From the NCBI RefSeq assembly GCF_900120165.1, contig NZ_LT635475.1, forward strand, positions 1,116,001-1,180,000: a stretch of 64,000 nucleotides of DNA, given 5' to 3'. Below, in pieces: positions 1 to 8,381 of the stretch. The position numbers and the translations under genes were made by a program. Position 1 is the stretch's first letter, and every line of letters begins with the position of its first letter. Under the pieces are notes generated by a model that saw nothing but the letters and a program-made list of their open reading frames with translations, was not told where the DNA came from and did not search any database. Source of the DNA: Ezakiella massiliensis (GTDB lineage: Bacteria; Bacillota; Clostridia; Tissierellales; Peptoniphilaceae).

Positions 1-1803
1 CCCTGCTCTTTTCAAAACCTTTAGCTTTTCCCGTTTTTTCTCCTCTCGTCTTGCCTTATACCTTTCCTCATACTCCTGTTGTTTTCCATTTGCTTTACGC
101 TTTAGATAATTTTGATGAAGTCTGTCCCTTCTCTCATTAATTTTTCGTTCTTCTTCCTCAAGTTTTGATCGTTCTTCTTCGTTTAATTCTTCTTTTGGAA
201 CTTCATAATTCCCTATGAAGTTAAAATATATTTCTATCTTTTGCTTTGATGTTTGACTGCCTTTTCTATCCCTTTCATGAATGATAATCTTCTCTACAAA
301 TTCATTTATCATTGTGTTTGTGAGTTCATTAAAGTTTTCATAACGACTAATAAGGGATATGAATTTTCTTGCCCTATCTGTTTCATTTTCATATCTTGAT
401 ATTACAAGTTCTAAGTCTTCAATCTCTCTACTTAGATCTCTTTGCTCTGTTTCGTATTGGCTATTAAGTATCTCATATCTACTACTTGGTATTTTTTCTA
501 GTATCATATCCTCGTAAATACGGCACATAAGCCTTTCTAACTCTTGTATCCTCGACTTGTTATTAATTAGCCTTACTCTTTGTTTTTCTATCTCTACTTT
601 TTCCTTTTCTTCCATTTCATTTTGAATGGAACGGATAAAGGCTTCATTATCTTCTCCAAGATAATTTTTTATATCTTTTAATGTTTCTTGGATAAGGTTT
701 AAGACTACTTCTGCTTTTATCCTGTGAGCTGATGGACATAGAGTTCCGCAAGGCACTTTTTTATAATTACTGCAAACATAATAAGGAATATTCTTATAGT
801 TATTTGTCCTATGAACATACATCTTGCTCCCGCAATCTGCACAATACATCAATCCTGTTAGTGGGTGATATTCGCCCCAACCATCAGGATACCTTTTTAC
901 ATTTCCTCTTATCCTTTGCACATTATCAAAGGTTTCTTGGTCTATGATTGCTTCGTGAGTATTTTCAAAGATGAGCCATTTATCTTCGGATACATATTTA
1001 CTTTTCTTATCCTTGAAATGCTTTCTTGTTTTAAAGTTAACTGTATGCCCTAAGTATTCTTTTTTCTTTAAGATACTAGCAATTGTGGAACTACACCAAC
1101 GATAAGGATATTCAAAGTTTTTGCTTTGATGTAATCCATATCCCATTTTTTGCTGATGATAAGCGGGTATATCTATCTTATCTGCTTCCAGTATCTTTGC
1201 TATTTTGTATGGTCCTGCTCCGTCCATTGTAAGATTAAATATTCGTCTTACTATCTGTGCTGCTTTTTCATCTACAACCCACTTATCTTTGTCTTTTTCA
1301 TCTTTGATGTAGCCATAAGGTGGAGTGCTTGCCGTATGCTTTCCGCTTTCTCCTTTTGATCTAAATGTAGATTGTATTTTTCTTGAAGTATCTCTTGCAT
1401 ACCATTCATTCATAATATTTCTAAAAGGGGTAAAATCATCTTCTCTGTAAAAGCTGTCTACATTGTCATTGATAGCAATCAGTCTTACGCCCTTTTGTCT
1501 TAATATCTCCATACATTGACCGACTTTGAGATAATCTCTGCCGAGTCTACTCATATCCTTTACGATGATACAACCAATATTTCCAGTATTTACTCCATTC
1601 ATCATTTCCATAAAGCCTGGTCTATCAAACTGTGTCCCGCTTATTCCGTCATCTGTAAAATGGATGATGTTGGTTAAATTATTCTTACTTGCATATTCTT
1701 CAAGGATTTTCTTTTGATTAACGATTGAGTTACTTTCTCCTTCAAGTTCATCATCTCGACTTAATCTCTCATAGAGTGCTGTTATCTTTTCAAAATTCCT
1801 CAC
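1..1803 (-). CDS. Large serine recombinase with DUF4368 (runs off the left edge)
   Basis: An uninterrupted 601-codon frame reads from a GTG at 1803 out of the window; an AGGAAGGAGG ribosome site sits just upstream, and no ATG is better placed. The N-terminal resolvase domain shows the catalytic-serine motif RLSRDD, then GISGTQFDRPGF and VKDMSRLGRDY. A recombinase domain follows, then a zinc ribbon (MYCADCGSKM plus a later Cys pair), a long coiled coil and the C-terminal DUF4368 pattern (EFVEKIIIHERDRKG). This is the large-serine-recombinase type that integrates and excises Tn4451/TndX-like elements. It lies divergent from nothing: it is downstream of, and in the same orientation as, the virD4 gene its element appears to have broken. 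Confidence 0.9.
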   Translation of the reverse strand, partial: MRNFEKITALYERLSRDDELEGESNSIVNQKKILEEYASKNNLTNIIHFTDDGISGTQFDRPGFMEMMNGVNTGNIGCIIVKDMSRLGRDYLKVGQCMEILRQKGVRLIAINDNVDSFYREDDFTPFRNIMNEWYARDTSRKIQSTFRSKGESGKHTASTPPYGYIKDEKDKDKWVVDEKAAQIVRRIFNLTMDGAGPYKIAKILEADKIDIPAYHQQKMGYGLHQSKNFEYPYRWCSSTIASILKKKEYLGHTVNFKTRKHFKDKKSKYVSEDKWLIFENTHEAIIDQETFDNVQRIRGNVKRYPDGWGEYHPLTGLMYCADCGSKMYVHRTNNYKNIPYYVCSNYKKVPCGTLCPSAHRIKAEVVLNLIQETLKDIKNYLGEDNEAFIRSIQNEMEEKEKVEIEKQRVRLINNKSRIQELERLMCRIYEDMILEKIPSSRYEILNSQYETEQRDLSREIEDLELVISRYENETDRARKFISLISRYENFNELTNTMINEFVEKIIIHERDRKGSQTSKQKIEIYFNFIGNYEVPKEELNEEERSKLEEEERKINERRDRLHQNYLKRKANGKQQEYEERYKARREEKKREKLKVLKRAG

Positions 1804-1842
1804 TTTTTCCTCCTTCCTCTTAATTTCTTAAATAAAAAAGAA

Positions 1843-2895
1843 TTAAGAAGTACATATTTCACTAAAACAGTGATTAAGTGTTCTCCTTAATTCTATTACT
1901 CCTGCTGCCAGCTTATATTTCTTATATTGCTTAACTGCAAAATGAGTAGGATCTTTCTTTTCAAGAGCTTCAAAAAGCCTATCAATTGGGTTCATATAGG
2001 TTTCGTCATCTTCTCTAACTTCACTTGCGTCAATCATATCTAAAAGTGTCTTAAAGTTCTTTTCTTCTTCTGGTGCTTCATAATAGATATAACCGATAAG
2101 GGCAGTGTAATAGAGCTTTTCAGCTTTTACCCAGAAATCTTCTCCTGCCTTTTCTCCATCTCCCTTAGTGTTGGCTATAATTGTTTGGACAAGTTTTAAA
2201 ATATCTTTTTCACTTCTCAAATAAGCAAAGGGATTGTATTTCATAGATTTTTTAAAGTTTATTGTATTTAAAATCTTTATGTCATATCCATTTTCATAAA
2301 GCATTTTTCCACACTCTAACACAAGTGTCCCTTTAGGATCTGTTACTACATAGGAAGAGTGCATTTGCATTAGGTTTGGCTTTACATAAAATCTTGTCTT
2401 GCCTGATCCAGAACCACCTATTACTAATACATTTTTATTTCTAGCATATTTAGGGTTTTTAGGTCTTGAGTTCATTGTTAGTCTTTCGGTATTAGTTATT
2501 AGTACATTGTTTTCAAACTTAGGGTCAATGTATGGAGCAATATCCTTGCTTTCTCCCCATCTTGCAGATCCGTATTCCTTACCTTGCCTATATTTCTTTT
2601 TATTTTTTCCTTTACTATAAACAATTAGCTTAACAAGAGCAGCAACTGAAATACCTACTAACAAGTCCCTTGGATTAAGGCTTGGTATATAGGATAAAGT
2701 TCCTATATCAGAAATTCCCACCATTATTCTATCAATAATATCTCCTCCTACATAAGAATTGATGTGCTTGGAAAAGATATTTCCAATGTAGCAAAAGGAT
2801 AAATAGGGAATATTTGCTAATATAAATTTCTTTGGGTTGTCTATTTTAATTAAGTTTTTAATATCAGAAAGAATGGCTTCCAATATCTTATTCAT
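1843..2895 (-). pseudogene. virD4: VirD4/TraG coupling protein, 3' part displaced by an insertion
   Basis: Type IV coupling proteins are hexameric inner-membrane ATPases that deliver the relaxosome to the conjugation channel. The frame has two hydrophobic N-terminal segments, then VIGGSGSGKTRF (Walker A, about residue 160) and VVTDPKGTLV. It ends at 350 residues, before the Walker B half; relatives run to about 600. The last 18 residues do not look like the family. The ATG overlaps the end of the antirepressor gene by 8 nt, so the two are translationally coupled. The missing 3' half should lie beyond the left edge, on the far side of the inserted element. Confidence 0.85.
1846..1903. other. 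Probable att junction of the serine-recombinase element inside virD4
   Basis: VirD4 homology holds through the codons for KYKLAAG (Gly codon at 1902-1900) and then changes to an unrelated 18-residue tail ending at 1843. The novel DNA between 1899 and the recombinase start contains the small dyad CACTGTTTTAGTG, the kind of sub-terminal symmetry a recombinase can bind. The exact crossover dinucleotide cannot be fixed, because the other end of the element is outside the window. Confidence 0.6.
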
Positions 2896-3622
2896 CGTAG
2901 AAACCTTCGCTATCTAATAAAATTAGTAGATAGTGTCTTCCCTTTGGTGTTATAAATGTTTGTATTCCTACAAGTGTACCTAGTGGATCAACCCATTCTT
3001 TTACTTCAAAATATCCCTTGTTCTTGTCTGCATAAGGTAAAAGTTTCTTTTTCTTATCTCTATAAATTAATCCCTTATCCATTAAAAAACTTATAAACTG
3101 GTTTTGTGGTATTCCTAACTCTTTGGCAGTATTTCTAAAGTTTGTAAGTAGGTTATAATCTACTAATTTGTCATAATAATCTGCCTTTGGTCTTAATTCG
3201 TTAATTTCTTCTTCTCTCTCGGCAATAATTCTATTGGCTACAAGAATTGCATCTGCAAGTAACTCTTCATTTGTTTTCTTTTCTTGCCCTACTACATATC
3301 CTCCATTTTTTCTAATACTTGGTAAGACTTCTTTAGTTACCCAAGCTTTGAATATTTTTGCTTGTGGTAGTTTTGATGAGAGGATAAGTGAATACAATCC
3401 TGATTCGTTAATTATTGAAATATTCTGTATTCCTCCAGGGGTGTTCCATTTCGTTACACCCTTATCTTCTTCATCTACATGGTCATAAACAGCTTTTCTT
3501 GGATTGACATATCCTAGCATAGTTGCTACTTCATTTGCTATAAAGAAAAACTCACCGTCTTTTTCTATAACAGTGAGTTTCCCAAAATTCTTATTTTCAA
3601 ATGTTTTTAAATTACTTATCAT
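2888..3622 (-). CDS. Phage-type antirepressor (BRO-N plus KilAC)
   Basis: This 244-residue protein begins with a BRO/Ant N-terminal domain (residues about 5-105; motifs FFIANEVATMLGY and VTKEVLPSIRKNGGY). A central coiled stretch leads to a KilAC-like C-terminal domain (about 140-240; FISFLMDKGLIYRD). In phages such proteins bind DNA or repressors and release lytic genes. Here the gene overlaps both neighbours by 4-8 nt inside the conjugation operon, so it is expressed with transfer genes. A role in ICE regulation is an inference. Confidence 0.85.
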   Translation of the reverse strand: MISNLKTFENKNFGKLTVIEKDGEFFFIANEVATMLGYVNPRKAVYDHVDEEDKGVTKWNTPGGIQNISIINESGLYSLILSSKLPQAKIFKAWVTKEVLPSIRKNGGYVVGQEKKTNEELLADAILVANRIIAEREEEINELRPKADYYDKLVDYNLLTNFRNTAKELGIPQNQFISFLMDKGLIYRDKKKKLLPYADKNKGYFEVKEWVDPLGTLVGIQTFITPKGRHYLLILLDSEGFYDE

Positions 3623-4104
3623 AAGCTTTGCTCCTTATGTTTATTTTTAACTTTATCTTTAGTAATGGTGTCCTTAGCCATATCTTTAAACTTATTTATA
3701 GTCTTCGTTATTGAATCTTTCCTATCGGCCTTTCTTTCAGAAGCCTTAACTGCTTTTTTAAAGGCATGTTCCATTACCTTTATATCCTTAGATTGAAAAA
3801 ACACAGAGTGGTTGCCAGTTTCCTTATCTTTCATAACAGAAAACTTCACTCCGTGTTTATTTAAAATTTTCTTTAGTTCTTTTAACTCAGGATCTTTTAG
3901 ATTAATTTCTTCTAACTGTCCCTTTTTAACCATATCTTTTAGTTTTACTTCTTCTCCGTTATTTTTTATTACATTTTTCAAGCCTCCTTGTTCTTCTATT
4001 TGCTTGTGTACTTTCTTTAAGGCATCAAGAATTGCTTTACTTGTTGCTTTTGCAAGTCTTACTTCAAGATTAAGACTTGACCTAGATACTTCTTCATTAA
4101 TCAT
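3619..4104 (-). CDS. PcfB family protein (DUF3801)
   Basis: A 161-residue, very charged protein opening with INEEVSRSSLNLEVRLAKAT, the typical start of DUF3801/PcfB proteins of Gram-positive conjugative elements. PcfB of pCF10 is an accessory factor recruited with the relaxase to the coupling protein PcfC. The C-terminal half is rich in Lys/Asp/Glu and probably flexible. The gene lies between the loader gene (8-nt overlap) and the antirepressor gene (4-nt overlap), just upstream of virD4, as in related ICEs. Confidence 0.85.
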   Translation of the reverse strand: MINEEVSRSSLNLEVRLAKATSKAILDALKKVHKQIEEQGGLKNVIKNNGEEVKLKDMVKKGQLEEINLKDPELKELKKILNKHGVKFSVMKDKETGNHSVFFQSKDIKVMEHAFKKAVKASERKADRKDSITKTINKFKDMAKDTITKDKVKNKHKEQSL

Positions 4105-4924
4105 CTATTCCACCTCCATATAAAAGTAATTCTTTGTATTTTCTTAACTTCTCTTGATGGATTTTTCTTCTAAAATCTTCTCCCGTAACTTTAACTGGTA
4201 TTGTCATTTCAAGTATTCTTGAATATATTCTCTGATACTCAAGGTCAATATTAGGATTTTGAATAATTTCCAATGATAAGTTTGTAGTAAAAATTGTCGG
4301 CTTACCCTTTAAGTATCTTGAGTTTATAATGTTATATACTTGTTCTCTTGCATAAGATGTATCCCTTTCAATTCCAAGATCATCTAAAATTAACAACGGA
4401 ATGTTTGATAGGTTATCTATAATTTCATTTGAATCTAGCTTAAATGCTGATTTTTGTATTTGGTTTATAACCTGAGATAAATTCATAATCTTAACTTTAA
4501 CTTGTTCTCTTGCAATTAATTCATTTGCAATAGAACAAGCAAGATAAGTCTTTCCACTGCCAACATCTCCATAAAATAAAAGTCCAACATTGTCTTCCTT
4601 CATTTGTTCAAAGCTTTTAGCATAGTTGTAAGCAACCTTATAGGCTTGACCTTTTTCATTTAAGAATCTCTCAAAAGTATATTGGTGTTGGTTTGGCGAT
4701 GAAAAACAATCGCTTTTTAGCGATGATATTCTCGTTAACATTTCTCTTTCTGCATTTTCCTTATCTCTTTTTATTTCACATTCACATTTAATTCTTGGAA
4801 TAAACTTTGTAAATCCAAGGTCAAGTAATTCTCCATCGACTCTTTTACCACATACCTTGCAATAAATATGTCCATTTCTTTCAATATCATTTTCTCTTAA
4901 TACAAAATCTTTTAAGTTCTTCAT
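4097..4924 (-). CDS. DnaC/IstB-like AAA+ ATPase, helicase loader
   Basis: The 275-residue protein has an N-terminal zinc-finger-like region (CKVCGKRVDGE ... RIKCECE) and an AAA+ core: GDVGSGKTYLACSIANEL is Walker A (about residues 120-135) and LLILDDLGIERDT is Walker B. This architecture matches DnaC-like loaders that bring replicative helicase to the element origin. It is coupled to repA by a 4-nt overlap, so it probably serves ICE replication during transfer. Confidence 0.88.
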   Translation of the reverse strand: MKNLKDFVLRENDIERNGHIYCKVCGKRVDGELLDLGFTKFIPRIKCECEIKRDKENAEREMLTRISSLKSDCFSSPNQHQYTFERFLNEKGQAYKVAYNYAKSFEQMKEDNVGLLFYGDVGSGKTYLACSIANELIAREQVKVKIMNLSQVINQIQKSAFKLDSNEIIDNLSNIPLLILDDLGIERDTSYAREQVYNIINSRYLKGKPTIFTTNLSLEIIQNPNIDLEYQRIYSRILEMTIPVKVTGEDFRRKIHQEKLRKYKELLLYGGGIDD

Positions 4925-5694
4925 AAACTCTCTCCTATATCGTAATTCATTTTCCTTGTTGTATTATTATTAATATTTTTTGCCTGATCATTAAGATACC
5001 AATTGATTATTGTTGCCTTGTGATCTTGATACACTCTGTTATTTGCTTTCATATATGACGACAACCTATCAATGTATTCATTAATTCTACTTCCTAACTC
5101 ATTTGTTAAGTCCTTGTATTCTTCATCAGTCAAAAATATATTTTTATATATTCCATAAGGATTTTGTCCCTTATTAAAATCATTCTTTCTTAACTCATTA
5201 TTATTAATATTGTTATAGTTACTTTCCGATTTTCGAAAATCTTGACTTTCGATATTCGAATCTCTTGAATTTCGATTATCGAACTTCTGGAATTTTGTTT
5301 TTCGAACTTCTTGATTTTTTAATTCTATATTATTAAATATGCTCATAAAGTCTTTAACATAAATTCTGTTAGGCTTTCCAAGTCCTTGTCTTTTCTTTTC
5401 AATCAGTCCTATTCCTGATTTAATATCAAGTTCAGCTATTAATTTATTCGCTTTTTCACTTGCACAATTAAATTGATCTTTTATACTTTCAATTGTGTAG
5501 TAAATAAAGACTTTTCCATCTTCATCTATCCAGCCATTTTTATATGAAAGACCCATTCGATTAAGCATATATGAATACAAAACTTTAGCTTCAATAGAAA
5601 TGCTCTCAAAAATCTCATCTTCCATTAATACCATAGGTAACCTAATGAAGTTATACATCTCAGATTGCCTATTATAAAAATAATCAAAATTCAT
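4921..5694 (-). CDS. Replication initiator protein A (RepA_N family)
   Basis: The first 110 residues carry the RepA_N pattern (FIRLPMVLMEDEIFESIS, then VLYSYMLNRMGLS and a winged-helix stretch ending in IESIKDQFNCASEKANKLI). The rest is variable and Asn-rich, with a C-terminal segment rich in aromatic residues. RepA_N proteins initiate replication of Gram-positive plasmids and Tn1549-type ICEs. The start has GGAGG upstream at 5699-5705. It is the first gene of the operon running leftwards. Confidence 0.87.
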   Translation of the reverse strand: MNFDYFYNRQSEMYNFIRLPMVLMEDEIFESISIEAKVLYSYMLNRMGLSYKNGWIDEDGKVFIYYTIESIKDQFNCASEKANKLIAELDIKSGIGLIEKKRQGLGKPNRIYVKDFMSIFNNIELKNQEVRKTKFQKFDNRNSRDSNIESQDFRKSESNYNNINNNELRKNDFNKGQNPYGIYKNIFLTDEEYKDLTNELGSRINEYIDRLSSYMKANNRVYQDHKATIINWYLNDQAKNINNNTTRKMNYDIGESL

Positions 5695-5718
5695 TCCTGC
5701 CTCCTTTCTTTGAAATAA

Positions 5719-5752
5719 AAAAGACGACAGAATTATTACTTTCTATCGTCTG
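5719..5752 (-). terminator. Hairpin plus U-run in the repA leader
   Basis: Read on the minus strand, CAGACGATAG pairs with CTGTCGTCT around an AT-rich loop and is followed by six T. It stands only about 25 nt upstream of the repA start and after any promoter nearer the ICE end, so it can act as a leader attenuator as well as an insulator. Confidence 0.6.
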
Positions 5753-5852
5753 AGATTTGCATATTAAATTTTCATCACAAAATAAGACTCTTTAAAGAAT
5801 CCTTTGTTTTATTGGTATGCTATTTACAATACCCATTGTTAAAATGGATACT

Positions 5853-6188
5853 CTAAGCAGCACACCAACTATTTATTTTTTGAGTTTTAAACTTTGGTAG
5901 AAGTCTTGAACTCCTTATATTTACATAACTATTTGCCTCTATCACTATTATGACACGAAACCCGCATCCCAGGTCAAGGACGGTCATACATTCAAGGGCA
6001 GCTGGAATTGGTGAGCCGCAGCCGTAGAAATGCTTGACAATTTCGTCAGGAACCAGGGCCCTGGCTTCGCTGACATACTTAGGTAGATCGTCCAAGGCGC
6101 AAGAGCAAATCTTGGTCTCCATTATACCGTCTTCTTCGCCAGTAATCTTTGAATAATACTTTCTAACCTCTTCTCTAATGTCTGTCAT
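5853..6188 (-). pseudogene. arsM: Arsenite methyltransferase, truncated by the ICE
   Basis: ArsM uses S-adenosylmethionine to methylate As(III). The first 76 residues match the family: an N-terminal YYSKIT segment, the Cys-rich ICSCALDDLP, the YGCGSP motif and the SAM motif VLDLGCG. The frame then enters unrelated sequence (from 5960 leftwards) and stops after 35 more codons; intact ArsM is about 260-280 residues. The protein cannot hold SAM properly and should be inactive. The remainder of the gene is expected beyond the far end of the ICE. Confidence 0.88.
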
Positions 6189-6245
6189 AATTTACCTCCT
6201 TATACATAGACATATTTAAATAATTCTATCTTTTCTATAAAAAAA

Positions 6246-6569
6246 TTAATAATCCATCCGCTCTTTTGAGTGGCAAATGCAATCGGGGCTGTCAGAAAAA
6301 ATGCTTGTAAGCTGGTCCAGCAAATGGCCCAAAACCTTTTGATTTAAGCTGTAGTAGACATTTTTGCCCTCCCGCCTGCTCTTAACCAACTTGGCCTCTT
6401 CCAATTTTTTCATATCAAAGGACAAGGTCGGCTGACTGATATCAAATTTTTCCAAAATCTCACAAGCGCATAGCTCGCCGCAAGAAAGCATGTCGATAAT
6501 CTTCAAGCGTTTTTGATCAGAAATTGCCTTGAGCTTTGTGGATATATTTTCATAAATGTTCTCAACCAC
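6246..6569 (-). CDS. arsR: ArsR/SmtB family arsenic-responsive repressor
   Basis: A 107-residue winged-helix repressor. The metal-sensing helix shows ELCACEIL, equivalent to the ELCVCDL As(III)-binding site, and a second Cys pair lies near the C-terminus (DCICHSK). ISQPTLSFDMKKLEEAKLV is the recognition helix region, followed by the beta-wing (SRREGKNVYYSL). It starts at a GTG at 6569 with GGGAG upstream. It precedes the broken arsM by 57 nt in the same direction, so it once controlled that gene and probably still represses its own promoter. Confidence 0.92.
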   Translation of the reverse strand: MVENIYENISTKLKAISDQKRLKIIDMLSCGELCACEILEKFDISQPTLSFDMKKLEEAKLVKSRREGKNVYYSLNQKVLGHLLDQLTSIFSDSPDCICHSKERMDY

Positions 6570-6599
6570 TAAAAGTCACTCCCTTCTTAATCTAAATTT

Positions 6600-6628
6600 A
6601 TTATAACATACATATAGAAAAAATTCAA
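6600..6628 (-). promoter_or_regulatory. Sigma-A type promoter of arsR
   Basis: On the minus strand TTGAAT (6628-6623) and TATAAT (6605-6600) are separated by exactly 17 nt. The spacer contains TATATGTATG, which with the upstream ACATAT gives a partial dyad that could be the ArsR operator. Confidence 0.7.
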
Positions 6629-6800
6629 TATGTTTTTGCAAAATTTTTAAAAATTTTTTTCATAGCTAGGGCCATGACAGCCCAGCCATAAAACTAAAAT
6701 CAAAATCATCCTTTAGAATTGCGTACACCTCAAACAGGAAGGTTCGATAACCCGCGCTTGACTTTCTAAATACCTCCTCGCCAGGCATATACATTTCGTT

Positions 6801-7009
6801 CATACACATACACAGCTCACCATACACAAGCCTTCATACACATACACATAATTTATACACATACGCAGCTCACCATACACAAGCCTTCATACACATACAC
6901 AACTCATCATACACATAAGCTATACACATACACACATCTTATACACATACACAGCTCATGGTACACACATTTCACACACTTACACATTGCTCACTCATAC
7001 ATATAGCAC
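6801..7009. repeat. Degenerate CATACACA repeat tract
   Basis: The 6629-7720 gap holds no convincing gene. This part is built of variants of CATACACATACACA joined by short linkers (AGCTCACCATACACAAGCCTT occurs twice in near-identical form). A shorter relative on the opposite strand sits at 20760-20815, in both cases next to the same palindromic repeat. Confidence 0.7.
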
Positions 7010-7020
7010 GCATATATTCA

Positions 7021-7071
7021 CCCCCTCCTAGTCCGCCGCCTGATAAAGCGTTACGCTTCACTGTGGATTGG
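7021..7071 (-). repeat. Palindromic repeat family 1, copy A
   Basis: A nested hairpin: an outer arm beginning CCTAGTCCGC and an inner dyad AAGCGTTACGCTT (7046-7058). The same about 50-bp unit occurs in opposite orientation at 20702-20752, 25806-25856 and 26037-26087. Confidence 0.75.
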
Positions 7072-7180
7072 AGAAGAAGAATGGTTATTATTAGTGATGA
7101 AGGAGCATTCTAATTGTACAGAGAAAGAGGAAATTTAAAAAGTGTAGGAATAGAGAAAATAGAATGAGAAGATAAAAATA

Positions 7181-7265
7181 AAGAAAAATATATAGGAGGA
7201 GATGCAATAGGAAGAGAAAAGGTAAAGAAACGTATATAGGAGGAGATGCAATAGGAAGAGACAAA
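7181..7265. repeat. Two direct repeats of about 40 bp
   Basis: The stretch TATAGGAGGAGATGCAATAG followed by GAAGAGA occurs twice, 44 bp apart, each preceded by AAAGAAA. Frames across it encode only Leu/Phe-rich low-complexity peptides, so I call no gene here. Confidence 0.7.
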
Positions 7266-7330
7266 TAAAGAAAATTTGCAAAAATAAATAAATATCTACA
7301 AATAAAAATTTGCACAAACATTTCCACAAA

Positions 7331-7356
7331 TAAAAAAGGCACTCTACTGTGCCTTA
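7331..7356 (-). terminator. Rho-independent terminator, minus strand
   Basis: AAGGCAC (7336-7342) pairs with GTGCCTT (7349-7355), and on the minus strand the stem is followed by TTTTTT. It would end transcription arriving from the four-TM gene at 7723-8316 after the structured repeat block. Confidence 0.6.
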
Positions 7357-7394
7357 AGGATTCTCTGCGCTTTTTTATATTTTTCGACTCTTTC

Positions 7395-7712
7395 CAGGTC
7401 TTTATCTGTAATCGTCTTTAATCTTTTTAAATTCATATTGTCTGCCAGGTCGGACAATTTTACCTGCCTGGCGATAGAGTTTTACCCTACGGATATGAAT
7501 ATAGCCATGTAGCGTCTGGTTTATCCCAGACATAAGGCGAATGTGATTGCCCCTTATAGGCATGAACATTCGGCTCAAAACCCATTCTCCTACGAACATT
7601 TTTCAGCACGTATGTATGCACTATCCACCTAATGGCAGTGGCGTAACGGCGATCCTGAAATGGTCGCCACTCGTTCGTGCGGACTCGATGTCCCGCGAAC
7701 GAGCCTTCTTCT
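7395..7712. repeat. Structured intergenic block with several hairpins
   Basis: Successive inverted repeats are visible: GCCAGG/CCTGGC near 7444-7472, GTCTGG/CCAGAC around TTTATC near 7518-7535, AGTGGCG/CGCCACT enclosing GGCGATCCTGAAATGGTCGC at 7648-7668, and CTCGTTCG/CGAACGAG near 7670-7703. The 7648 core is shared with repeats at 20885, 30682-30799 and 63072. No coding frame with a credible start was found. Confidence 0.65.
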
Positions 7713-7722
7713 TCGAATATTT

Positions 7723-8316
7723 TTATTCGCTTTCTTTGAACATTTTTTCCAGTCTTTCCCTCCGGCTTCTCATGTCCATGTTGTTTTTCATGAGGTGTTC
7801 ATTTTGTTTTTTCATTACAAAGGTCGAAGCGACTCTTACCACATACATGAGGACGCTGTAGAGGACTGCCTTGAGGGCTGAGGCAAAGAGATAGGCGCCG
7901 GAGAAGGTATTTTGGTGGCGGGCCACTAGTAGGCCGTTCATTTCAAACATCCTGCCAATAGTATCTATGCCGGTAAAGGCCATCATGACTCCCAGGGCCA
8001 CCATAATCACCGTAAAGATCAGGGGCGAGTAGGAGTGGTGGGAAGTCATAAAATCAAAGGCGTCATAAACTCCAAGCGACGAATAGAGCATAAAGTAAAG
8101 GCTATAGACAAAGACGAATATGCTCATTAAATCCAGGTACTGGCCGACCTCGCTGGTCCTGAAGTTTAGATTATAAGTATGAAGGCTCTTGCTATCTATG
8201 ATTTTGATTCCTATAAATATTACTATCAGGGTAATTGCAGTGTATATTATCCTGCCCTTAAGACTGGTGTAGCCCAGGGCTTTTGTTTTTTTCTTGTCTT
8301 TTTTCATTGTAATCAT
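7723..8316 (-). CDS. Hypothetical four-TM membrane protein
   Basis: I do not recognise the family. The 197-residue protein has a Lys-rich N-terminus and four hydrophobic segments, at roughly residues 25-42, 65-85, 98-118 and 140-165. The C-terminal tail is highly charged and cytosolic (MRSRRERLEKMFKES). It lies 65 bp downstream of the ABC importer ATPase gene, in the same direction, but no job can be assigned. GGATGATTACAATG provides a weak ribosome site. Confidence 0.7.
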   Translation of the reverse strand: MITMKKDKKKTKALGYTSLKGRIIYTAITLIVIFIGIKIIDSKSLHTYNLNFRTSEVGQYLDLMSIFVFVYSLYFMLYSSLGVYDAFDFMTSHHSYSPLIFTVIMVALGVMMAFTGIDTIGRMFEMNGLLVARHQNTFSGAYLFASALKAVLYSVLMYVVRVASTFVMKKQNEHLMKNNMDMRSRRERLEKMFKESE

Positions 8317-8381
8317 CCTTTTTTTAGAAAATTCTATATTTATTCTACCATAATTTAATAATTATTGCCAGAATTTATCTC

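Larger units (their letters stand above)
1..5960. mobile_element. Right end of a Tn1549-like integrative conjugative element
   Basis: A tightly packed minus-strand module of repA, DnaC-like loader, PcfB/DUF3801, antirepressor and VirD4 matches the conserved conjugation/replication block of Tn1549-type ICEs. The right boundary is placed at about 5960, where the arsM reading frame stops matching the methyltransferase family directly after the LDLGCG motif. The left end, the ICE integrase and the relaxase lie outside the window. The element is visibly more AT-rich than the chromosomal genes near 7.7-14 kb. The module identity is family knowledge; the boundary is inferred from the broken gene. 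Confidence 0.8.

Noticed and set aside
7091..7342. Minus-strand frames of 64-83 codons
   Set aside because: Leu/Phe/Tyr-rich low-complexity translation of a purine-rich direct repeat, no ribosome site at the start, not gene-like.
7402..7599. 65-codon minus-strand frame
   Set aside because: Composed of inverted repeats; no family resemblance and no start signal.
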